A DNA stretch of 64,000 bases, taken from contig CBDHEM010000069.1 of assembly GCA_965261955.1 (NCBI GenBank), positions 186,001 to 250,000 on the forward strand, read 5' to 3'. This DNA is from JABAAI01 sp965261955 (GTDB lineage: Bacteria; Spirochaetota; Leptospiria; Leptospirales; Leptonemataceae). The notes beneath the pieces are model-generated. The model searched no databases. It was not told where the DNA came from and worked only from the letters and a program-made list of their open reading frames with translations. Within the stretch, counting starts at the first letter, position 1. Every line of letters begins with the position of its first letter. Position numbers and translations under genes: made by a program. Positions 36,270-43,913 of this stretch are shown here, in pieces.

Positions 36270-37811
36270 TATATAGTTAAGCTTGAAAAAGGCACTATAT
36301 TAAGGAAATGCCATAACCTATACTTCCTTTTTTAAGGAAAAATCAGTCAGATATTGCGGAATAAATTTAAGCCAAGAAAAAGCTTTTAGCAATTTTCTCA
36401 TATTAAAGCCAGCACCTAGTAAAACCGCATACATCTTATCACCTTCTTGCGTTAAGAGGTGATTTCTTCGTACACCTCAATCATACATTCTTCATGCGAC
36501 CAATGATGGGTTCAATGGCTGCTCTTCTTTTCATCCACTTGCGTAAACTACGTTTCATTTTTTTCTTCCTCTTCGCGCCAACAATGTGAACTGTTATCCC
36601 ATCTTTAACTTTCGCTCCTCTATAACCTCTATCCACAAAAACTTCTTTTACGCTTAATGAATTGGGTAAAAACCTTTCTACCTGTTCTATAGGCGATCCG
36701 TATGGCCGATGGTAATGTATGCCCATCAAAAGGATTACCGTGTTTTGCCATCGCGCCTAAAACAAAGTTACCTTGACTACTTGTCACGTAACTCGCCTTA
36801 CATCCAAATTCATACTTCTTATGCGTTTTCCCTTTAGAGATGCATTCTACTTCCGGCGCATGTAAACTATAAACTTTGTTTTTGCTATCCTTGGTTTGAT
36901 CGTAAAGACGGTGAAGAAGACACAAAGAAGATTCATAATTTTTATGTAAATCCATAGAATGCAATTTACGCTCTACATCCCGTAAAACACGGCCAAAATA
37001 GGTTTTTAAGCTCTTTTGCTCACGCCTTGCAAGTCTGTATTTGCGTCCTCTAAAGTATCGGTTCTGCATTAATAATGACTTTTTAGATAAACGAGAATAA
37101 CTTTGGCGAAGACGAATATTATTTCTCTTAGCCAGTTCTGATAAATATTGTAAAGCTTTAAAATATAGTTTACCATCTGTTGGATATGTAATGGCCTTTT
37201 CCTGAACTGTTGTATCTACATTTACTTTTTGGACATGATGTCTACGCAGTAATTTATTAGAAAGAGCACAACGAATTGTTTCTTCTAAAAGCTTTTCCAT
37301 CCCTTTAGATTTTATACGCTTACGCCATCTGCTTAATGTGCTATGATCACAAGGAGCTTCCTGCTGGAATTCTTGGTATCCGCAAAAGTGTTGCCAATAG
37401 ACATTTTGAACCCATTTATCTAAAACACTTTCATCACTTTCATTAAATGTGGCTTTTAAGTAATGCAGTCCTACCATCAAGCGGGTTAACTTGGCTGGAC
37501 GGCCATTGTCAGGACAATAGAGTTTACCAAATTCAGTATCAAACTTTTCCCAATCTATTTTCTGAGCTAAACGAAATAAGGGCTCATTATGATTGAGCAT
37601 ACCTTCCAAATTCGTCTTAAACAAGTCTCTTTGATAATCATTTTTTTTTTGAGCTAACATAGGGAAGCTCTGAAAAATAATGCTTGAAAAACACAAGCTT
37701 TTGAACACCTTTTCGCAAAACCTTGCGATTATGGGTACTACTTTTTACTTCAGAATAGCTTATAAATGCGAAATATCCATAGTATTCTGGTTTTTCAAGG
37801 CTGACTATATA
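36270..37811 (-). mobile_element. IS5-family insertion sequence, copy 2 (full length, inactivated)
   Basis: Same element as at 9057, minus orientation. Ends TATATAGTTAAGCTTGAAAA (36270) and the complement of TATATAGTCAGCCTTGAAAA (near 37810). Its left end abuts copy 3, and the TATATA at the junction is shared by both. The transposase is broken. Confidence 0.85.
36300..37660 (-). pseudogene. IS5-family transposase with two lesions (copy 2)
   Basis: The frame is intact from MLAQKKNDYQ to GHTLPSAI (it has the undamaged region that is duplicated in copy 1: PTDGKLYFKALQYLSELAKR). A 13-bp insertion (about 36690-36705; ACGGATCGCCTAT on the coding strand) shifts it. The remainder continues in another frame as IEQVERFLPNSLSVKEVF until RAAIEPIIGRMKNV, where a second change inserts a stop. 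The last ~60 residues are again readable only in a third frame. Confidence 0.85.
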
Positions 37812-38371
37812 GTCAGCCTTGAAAAAGGCACTATATTAAGAAAATGCCATAACCCATACTTCCTTTTTTAAGGAAAAATCAGTCAGATATTGCGGAATAA
37901 ATTTAAGCCAAGAAAAAGCTTTTAGCAATTTTCTCATATTAAAGCCAGCACCTAGTAAAACCACATACATCTTATCACCTTCTTGCGTTAAGAGGTGATT
38001 TCTTCGTACACCTCCATCGTTTTTCATGTGACCAATGATGGGTTCAATGGCTGCTCTTCTTTTCATCCACTTGCGTAAACTACGTTTCATTTTTTTCTCT
38101 TTGCGCCAACAATGTGAACTGTTATCCCATCTTTAACTTTCGCTCCTCTATAACCTCTATCCACAAAAACTTCTTTTACGCTTAATGAATTGGGTAAAAA
38201 CCTTTCTACCTGTTCTATGGCCGATGGTAATGTATGCCCATCAAAAGGATTACCGTGTTTTGCCATCGCGCCTAAAACAAAGTTACCTTGACTACTTGTC
38301 ACGTAACTCGCCTTACATCCAAATTCATACTTCTTATGCGTTTTCCCTTTAGAGATGCATTCTACTTCCGG
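37806..38371 (-). mobile_element. IS5-family insertion sequence, copy 3 (truncated)
   Basis: Only the 3' part of the element is present, from its right end (37806) to an abrupt junction at CTACTTCCGG/TAGATC near 38371. Its terminal bases read TATATAGTCAG, the sequence of the opposite end, suggesting a junction formed by recombination or one-ended transposition with copy 2. Confidence 0.8.
37836..38371 (-). pseudogene. IS5-family transposase C-terminal fragment (copy 3)
   Basis: It encodes PEVECISKGKTHKKYEFGCK through VDRGYRGAK, a small deletion at AKRKK (about 38086-38094, frame change), and RAAIEPIIGHMK to the normal end KKEVWVMAFS. The N-terminal two thirds are missing. Confidence 0.8.
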
Positions 38372-38525
38372 TAGATCTCTTGCCACGACTCCAGTAGAAG
38401 GAGGAGCAAAGCCAAAATCCATGAAAATGGGTTCTATTTTATTGTATAGATTTTCAAGCTTGAGAAAAACTGATTTGATGGCAATTTTTATTCCTTCTTT
38501 CTCGTTATCTTCTAAAATGAAAGCT
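38372..38525 (-). pseudogene. Unidentified coding fragment joined to IS5 copy 3
   Basis: On the minus strand about 50 codons are open: ILEDNEKEGIKIAIKSVFLK, LENLYNKIEPIFMDFGF and APPSTGVVARDL, running straight into the IS fragment. Composition looks like a real protein, not a repeat. I do not recognise the family. Confidence 0.45.
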
Positions 38526-38860
38526 TTGCGATGGAAGGCTTTGCCAAGGCAAAGCTAGAGCAAAGCACCCGACTTTAAGGGCGCGAAAAAGGCAAGGCTG
38601 GGGCGAAAGTCCTATGTATGGAAGGTGTTCGTGGTAGGCTTTGCGAGTGGAAAGTTTGCCTATGTAAGGGAGGCTTTGCTGGAGCAAACCCCCGACTTTA
38701 AGGGCGCAAAAAAGGTGAGGCTGGTACGAAATGTTGGGAGGTATTCGTGGTAAGCTTTGCTGAGGCAAAGTTAGAACAAAGCCCTCGGTTTTAAGGACGC
38801 GAAAAAAGGCAAGGCTGGTGTGAAAACCCCATACTGGAAGGCGTTCTGTGGAGAGCTTTG
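38526..38860. repeat. GC-rich degenerate repeat island 2
   Basis: Three spaced copies of TTTAAGGGCGCGAAAAAGGC-like sequence (about 38573, 38696, 38791, the last two varied) are each preceded by CAAAGC...CCCGACTT and followed by AAGGCTGG. AAAGCTTTGC and GGCAAAGC recur between them. It is the same family as 10610-11110. Small open frames here are not believed. Confidence 0.7.
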
Positions 38861-38861
38861 A

Positions 38862-39193
38862 CCTTCCCCCAATATTTTGTACAGCTGTTTTTAGCTTTTT
38901 TTCATTAAGTAGCATAGTATTCTTTCTCAAATTTGATAGGACTCTTATATCCTAAAAATGAACGTTTTCTATCTAGGCCATTTATAGAGTGTAGTTTCAG
39001 ATACCTCAAAAGCTTCACAGACCTCTTTTGCTAAAAGCTTATTTTTGATCCAGTAAAGTCTATACCGTATCCTTCTTAAATTGTTCATCATAGCGTTTAG
39101 CTGACGCCTTGATAGTGTTTGTTTCGATCTTATAAAACCTATGTTCTCTTCCTCCATAACTTAAAGTGGACTGTCCACTCTTTTGGGGGAAGG
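38862..39193 (-). mobile_element. Internally deleted IS3-family derivative B (non-autonomous)
   Basis: About 332 bp with inverted ends CCTTCCCCCAA-AGAGTGGAC and CCTTCCCCCAATATTTTGTA. The better preserved copy: OrfA start SAKRYDEQFKKDTV, then, after a one-base shift, RLYWIKNKLLAKEVCEAFEV and SETTLYKW. This is fused directly to the OrfB end RKRSFLGYKSPIKFEKEYYA. Element A at 35337 shares the same frameshift (GGTATAGAC), so both descend from an already defective parent. Confidence 0.78.
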
Positions 39194-39208
39194 TAAGTGG
39201 ATAGTTTC

Positions 39209-40333
39209 CTACATACGGAGTATTCCGATGCCTTTCTTTACAGAAAGTCTACTTGCTGTATAGGGTGAATGCCTCTCAAGAATAAGGTAATATTCATTCC
39301 AAAATTCTGTAGCCTCTTTCATAGAGAGAGGACGTATTTTATGTCCATTATTCATATATTGCCCATTAATGGGAATAATACGTACCCTTTCTAATTGATT
39401 ACTTTTTTTAGAAAATTCTAGAATGGCTATAATATTATTTTTTTGTAGATCATTCATACTTCCAAATAAAAAATTCCCTAGCGAATAAAAAATCACACCA
39501 CCTTTATATATTTCAATTGCTTGTGGGATATGAGAATGATGGCCAATGATAGCAGAAGCCCCTTTATCAATAAATGCATGAGCAATCTTTCTCTGTTCTA
39601 AATTTGGTTGTACAAAATACTCTCGGCCCCAATGGATATTTATAATTTTATGAGTTTCTTTTTTTATGCTACCCCATTCTTTATCTGTTAATCTTCTGAC
39701 TACACCCGGTTTTTTTTTACCGCTGTATATATTTTTTTGTCCAACCCTTGTGAGTGATATAATGGCAAAGTGATGGGTGTTTTTCTTTTTTTGGTAAATA
39801 CTTTCTTTTTGAAAGTAGTGAGTTTGCACGGCTTGTGCCCTGTTCAAACCAGCTCCTACTGTGGCAATTTTTGCATTCTCTAATTGTTCGATTGTATCTT
39901 GGAGACCTATACTACCCATATCCATACTATGGTTATTTCCCAGTACACTTAAATTAATATCTAGATATTTGAGCAGAGAAATATTCTTTGGCGAAGAATG
40001 AAATATATAAGATTTTTTGGATAGAGGATAGCCCTTATTTGTAAGAGCACATTCTAAGTTGATCGAGCGAAAATCAGCTTTTTCAAATATATGTTTTATT
40101 TGTTGAACAGGAGCAAGTAGCCCTTCTTTTTTTTGAAGTTCAGCTACTCCCCAGTTGAAATGTGTATCACCACTAAAAAGTAAACTCAGGTAAGGCTTTT
40201 CTTCCTTTTTAATCTGTGTTTCTTTTTTTATACCATTAGGAGTACTAAATAGTTGATAAATAGGAACCCCTAATATACTGTAAAAGAACAACGAAACTAT
40301 AAACGTATTTTGTTTAAAAAAGTCGATAAACAT
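39209..40333 (-). CDS. CapA-like metallophosphatase-family membrane protein
   Basis: A protein of 374 residues. One N-terminal membrane helix (TFIVSLFFYSILGVPIYQLF) is followed by a CapA/PGA-cap calcineurin-like domain: LLFSGDTHFNW, RSINLECALTNKG, LSVLGNNHSMDMG, INIHWGREYFVQPN and GASAIIGHHSHIPQ, ending FYSLGNFLFGS. The metal ligand motifs (D-x-H, N, GNNH, HWG, HxH) are all present. CapA proteins take part in poly-gamma-glutamate or capsule-like polymer export, but CapB/CapC are absent here. It overlaps the upstream lipoprotein gene by 20 nt, so the two are translationally linked. Confidence 0.87.
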   Translation of the reverse strand: MFIDFFKQNTFIVSLFFYSILGVPIYQLFSTPNGIKKETQIKKEEKPYLSLLFSGDTHFNWGVAELQKKEGLLAPVQQIKHIFEKADFRSINLECALTNKGYPLSKKSYIFHSSPKNISLLKYLDINLSVLGNNHSMDMGSIGLQDTIEQLENAKIATVGAGLNRAQAVQTHYFQKESIYQKKKNTHHFAIISLTRVGQKNIYSGKKKPGVVRRLTDKEWGSIKKETHKIINIHWGREYFVQPNLEQRKIAHAFIDKGASAIIGHHSHIPQAIEIYKGGVIFYSLGNFLFGSMNDLQKNNIIAILEFSKKSNQLERVRIIPINGQYMNNGHKIRPLSMKEATEFWNEYYLILERHSPYTASRLSVKKGIGILRM

Positions 40334-40922
40334 ACCATTTATTTTTTCTATAAATAAAAATTGGATTATTCAATTGAAAAATTTCTAATTCCGTTTCTTT
40401 TTTCCCTTTTTTACTTTTCTTAATAGAAGAGATTTTTAATTCACATTGGGTGTCACTTATATAGTAGTCTATTTGAATTTCTTCTTGAAATAAGAAAAAA
40501 TTTTCGAGGGCAAGAAAGCTTTCGTATAAGTAACCTTTCCCTGAAATGATTTCTTTTTGTAGTCTATTATATGTCCAGTGTGCTTTTAAATCCACGTAGA
40601 CGCCATCTTTCTTATGGACAAGAAATTTTAATTTTTGAGGTGTTTTTTCTATAACAATAAGGATTAAGTTATGCAAGCTTTGGGTAATATCAAAAAATCG
40701 TTGTTTCCATTCTTTTTTTTTTGAATGTGTATATGTGTTATCTGGATCAAAAAACCAACGAGGAATGATTTTCAAATTCATTTTTTTATTTTTGATTACT
40801 TGTACTTTAAGGGGGACAGATACCCGATGGTTATCTTCTTTCTTTGCTTTACAATGATATATACTAGTTATATAAAAAAGTACATATAATAAATAAATGA
40901 AATTTTTTAGTTTTTGTATCAT
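40314..40922 (-). CDS. Putative lipoprotein, unknown function
   Basis: A protein of 202 residues, not recognised. Signal peptide FIYLLYVLFYITSIYHC with Cys24 as a plausible lipidation site (SIYHC, relaxed lipobox). The mature protein is basic, strand-rich, and ends FQLNNPIFIYRKNKWYVYRL. A pattern such as KLKFLVHKKDGVYVDLKAHW recalls solute-exposed periplasmic beta folds but no family is assigned. Its start overlaps the stop of the TPR gene by 4 nt (ATGA), and its end overlaps capA-like by 20 nt, so the three form a tight operon. Confidence 0.75.
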   Translation of the reverse strand: MIQKLKNFIYLLYVLFYITSIYHCKAKKEDNHRVSVPLKVQVIKNKKMNLKIIPRWFFDPDNTYTHSKKKEWKQRFFDITQSLHNLILIVIEKTPQKLKFLVHKKDGVYVDLKAHWTYNRLQKEIISGKGYLYESFLALENFFLFQEEIQIDYYISDTQCELKISSIKKSKKGKKETELEIFQLNNPIFIYRKNKWYVYRLF

Positions 40923-42505
40923 ATAACCTTTTCTAATAATTTCAGAAAATTATTCTCAATATGAATATGGATATTTTTTACCTTTTCTAAAACGCTAGTC
41001 GCTCCACTTGTTAAATTTGCATTGGCAATAATATAACATTGAGAAACAAATTGCTCTTTCATAAGATTTTGTTGCTCACGTAAAAAAAGATCAGATATTG
41101 TATGATCGTGCCATTTGCGTATGCAAAAAAGTGCCCGATTTGCTTTGTTATTTTTTTCATGACAAATCAGGTTAATACCATCTGTATCATTGTATCGCAA
41201 GGTGTTTTCTATAGTATGCCCTAACAGAGATACTATTTTGGCACATGTTTTTTCAAAAAGGGATTTATTTAATCTGTTAAATTCGAATATAAGATCTTTT
41301 TCTCCATGATCGCTTTCCGTATTTTCATTCGATGATTTTGGGTAGTTCTTCTTTTCTTCTGGAAAAAAACGATTGATATCTTTTATTTCTTCTTCTGCGA
41401 GGCCAGATAATTCATAAATTGCATTTTTTGTAATACGAGTTCGTAACCATTTTCGAATGTGTTCCGGAAAGTGGAAGTTCCCTTCGCCATTTGTATATTC
41501 AAAATCATTCTGTTCATGTAATATAGCTTTGTGATTTGAAAGCAAAGAAACTATTTCGTTTTCTGGATAAAGGCTTTCCATTATGTTGATATATTCAATG
41601 GTTTTTTGGGAATCCTCTATTTTTATAAAAATATATATCAAACTCAAGTAAGCATCGGTATTCTCGGCTATCCAATTATTGCTTTTACTAAGTTGTATAC
41701 ACGAATTTGCATGCCCTATAGCATCGTCATAATTCTTATTCTGGTAGCAAATAGCTGTAGCTAATTTATGAGTTATGTAGTTAATCTGTTCTTCTTTTGT
41801 TTTTTCTAATAGCGTTTGAATCGCACCAGCCGCATTCGTATATTTTTTGTGTAAAAAGCAAGTTATAATTTTGAACAATAAAACTGTTTCATTTTCTGGC
41901 TCTACTCGAAGCGCTTTATCAAATTCATCTATGGCATTATATTTATTTAACATGACTAAAGTAACTCCATAGGCCGCATGATAATTGACCTTCTCGGGAA
42001 ATGTCGTAACAAGAATTTGAAAGTACTTTTCAGCGATAGTAAATAGTTTTTGCCCAACGGCTATAAAGGCAATATGACATAGAGCTATTTCGTTTTTTTC
42101 ATCAAATGAGAGAGCTAATAAAAAATCATTTAGAGCATTTTCTATTTTTCCATTTTTGTAATTTATTTGAGCCATTCGTAAAAAAATTTCTGCAGAACTA
42201 ATTTCTATTGGTAGAATTTTGATTCGTTTCAATTCTGTGAGATGCTGTAATTCGGCATCTTCATTGTTTTCCATAGCGTATATACATGATATATAATAAT
42301 GGGCTAGAGCATCATTATGATCTTTATCCAAACAATCACGTAAAATAGTTATACCATCAATATGCTTACCAGTTTGAGCTAATGTCATTGCCTTTTGATA
42401 AATATTTTTTTTCCTATTCAAAAGATCATATAAGTAATAGCATATGAGCATGCTAAAAACAATAGCCAAAGGGACCATGATAGTATGCAAAAAACTTAAT
42501 GACAT
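40919..42505 (-). CDS. Membrane-anchored TPR protein with a C-terminal Mrr/PD-(D/E)XK-like domain
   Basis: A protein of 528 residues. A single N-terminal helix (MVPLAIVFSMLICYYLYDLL) is followed by about eight tetratricopeptide-like repeats (30-350; for example AHYYISCIYAMENNEDAELQ, ALNDFLLALSFDEKNEIALC, YHAAYGVTLVMLNKYNAIDE). A hydrophilic linker (about 355-410) precedes a C-terminal domain (about 416-528). That domain reads FEKTCAKIVSLLGHTIENTL, NDTDGINLICHEK, ALFCIRKWHD and SQCYIIANANLTSGAT, the order of a Mrr-type restriction-endonuclease fold: D in DGINLI, then IRK where E/QxK is normal. The deviation at the second catalytic position may mean it no longer cuts. It is first in the three-gene operon. 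Confidence 0.72.
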   Translation of the reverse strand: MSLSFLHTIMVPLAIVFSMLICYYLYDLLNRKKNIYQKAMTLAQTGKHIDGITILRDCLDKDHNDALAHYYISCIYAMENNEDAELQHLTELKRIKILPIEISSAEIFLRMAQINYKNGKIENALNDFLLALSFDEKNEIALCHIAFIAVGQKLFTIAEKYFQILVTTFPEKVNYHAAYGVTLVMLNKYNAIDEFDKALRVEPENETVLLFKIITCFLHKKYTNAAGAIQTLLEKTKEEQINYITHKLATAICYQNKNYDDAIGHANSCIQLSKSNNWIAENTDAYLSLIYIFIKIEDSQKTIEYINIMESLYPENEIVSLLSNHKAILHEQNDFEYTNGEGNFHFPEHIRKWLRTRITKNAIYELSGLAEEEIKDINRFFPEEKKNYPKSSNENTESDHGEKDLIFEFNRLNKSLFEKTCAKIVSLLGHTIENTLRYNDTDGINLICHEKNNKANRALFCIRKWHDHTISDLFLREQQNLMKEQFVSQCYIIANANLTSGATSVLEKVKNIHIHIENNFLKLLEKVI

Positions 42506-42665
42506 CTTACAAAAGATCCTTCTTTTATCTGAAATGCATATAATATGTGTACTTTATAGAGAAGATATTTTCAAAAAATAAATCTGTGTTGCAAAACATC
42601 TATACGATATTGAATTTTCTTTTTACTTTTAAAATATGGCTACAGATGGTACTATAAGTATTCTT

Positions 42666-43349
42666 TTATGGTTTTTCTATATGAGAAAGGTGTTTTATAA
42701 TTGTCTCTATAAGAGATTTCGCTAATTCTTTTTTGGGAGCAGGTCCTATTCTACATTCTTTTCCATTTTTATACAGGAGAATGAGAGTATTTTCATGGGG
42801 TCCAAAGGCCATTTGGTCTTTATATACTTGATTAGCAAAAATAAAAGACAAATCTTTTTCTCGTAATTTTTTGTTGGCATTTTTTATTATATTTTGTGTT
42901 TCTGCTGCAAAACCAATTCTATAAAAATGTTTGTAATTTTTAGCTAAAGGAATTAATGATTTCAGTATATCGACCGTTGGCAAAAGTTCCAAAGAAAGAG
43001 TAGTCTGATTTTTTTTTTTGATTTTATGTGTACACATATTTTTGGGAGTATAATCGGCTGGAGCTGCCGTCATAACTAGGATACACTGATCACATATACT
43101 TGAGTGTACGGCATCATGCATTTCTTTTGTACTCTCAACAGAAATATTGACTACTCCTTCTATCTTTTTGTAACTAGCCTCCACTTTCCCAGTGATATAA
43201 ATGACTTCATGAAAATATTGAATGCCAGAAGAGGCCACACAAAAGCCCGTGAGGCCACTAGCTGGATTAGAAAGGAAGCGAATAGGATCTAACCATTCCC
43301 GTGTTGCCCCTGCTGTTACAACAAGGCGATAAGGCAAAACACCAGTCAT
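42666..43349 (-). CDS. coaB: Phosphopantothenate-cysteine ligase CoaB (separate gene)
   Basis: A protein of 227 residues. YRLVVTAGATREWLDPIRFL and NPASGLTG form the start of the CoaB domain, ILVMTAAPADYTPKNM the centre, and KIKKKNQTTLSLELLPTVDI has the conserved KxKK, followed by IGFAAETQNI and FANQV. It joins cysteine to 4'-phosphopantothenate. In most bacteria CoaB is fused to CoaC as CoaBC (Dfp). Here the ORFs are separate and overlap by 4 nt (ATGA), with coaC upstream, which preserves stoichiometry by coupling. Confidence 0.92.
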   Translation of the reverse strand: MTGVLPYRLVVTAGATREWLDPIRFLSNPASGLTGFCVASSGIQYFHEVIYITGKVEASYKKIEGVVNISVESTKEMHDAVHSSICDQCILVMTAAPADYTPKNMCTHKIKKKNQTTLSLELLPTVDILKSLIPLAKNYKHFYRIGFAAETQNIIKNANKKLREKDLSFIFANQVYKDQMAFGPHENTLILLYKNGKECRIGPAPKKELAKSLIETIIKHLSHIEKP

Positions 43350-43885
43350 ATCGTCTTTTTATTCTCAATTTTTTTTATAATAGCTTTTTCAATATCTTCC
43401 AGAGAGGCCATTTTGCCTTTTCCCACATCTCCACAAATCACTTCATCACTAATGGGATGAACAATTTGTACTTCATCTTGTTCAAGCTGTTTTAAGTTAC
43501 GTTGTACGGCGGGTGCTAGATACATTCCCGGATTCATAGCGGGTGCTAAAATAATAGGGCACTGCATAGCGAGGTATGTACTAGAAACAAGATCGTCTGC
43601 AATTCCATTTGCAAATTTTCCAATGCAATTTGCTGTTGCAGGAACAATCGCATATAAACTAGCCATGTTTTTTATATCGATATGCAGCATACCTTCTTCC
43701 CATTCCGAGCTGAAAACATTTTGTCCAGTTAGAGTTTGAAAAGTGAGTTTTGTCACAAAACGTTCCGCGTTAGTTGTCATAATCACTTGTACAGAATATT
43801 TTTTTTTGATTAGGCTACGAACCAATTCATAACTTTTATAAGAGGCAATGCTACCACAAACTGCAATAATGATATTTTTTTTCAT
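43346..43885 (-). CDS. coaC: Phosphopantothenoylcysteine decarboxylase CoaC (separate gene)
   Basis: A protein of 179 residues, the flavoprotein (HFCD) domain. It has IIIAVCGSIASYKSYELVR, MTTNAERFVT, HIDIKNMASLYAIVPATANC with the catalytic His, GKFANGIADDLVSST, the ILAPAMNPGMY lid/flavin motif and GDVGKGKMASLEDI. It decarboxylates 4'-phosphopantothenoylcysteine in CoA synthesis. Its stop overlaps the coaB start. It lies 28 nt after mutL. The catalytic Cys in the GxGRM-like turn reads CGDVGKGKM, as expected. Confidence 0.93.
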   Translation of the reverse strand: MKKNIIIAVCGSIASYKSYELVRSLIKKKYSVQVIMTTNAERFVTKLTFQTLTGQNVFSSEWEEGMLHIDIKNMASLYAIVPATANCIGKFANGIADDLVSSTYLAMQCPIILAPAMNPGMYLAPAVQRNLKQLEQDEVQIVHPISDEVICGDVGKGKMASLEDIEKAIIKKIENKKTI

Positions 43886-43913
43886 TATGATAAATATCTA
43901 TCTTATAAAATAT

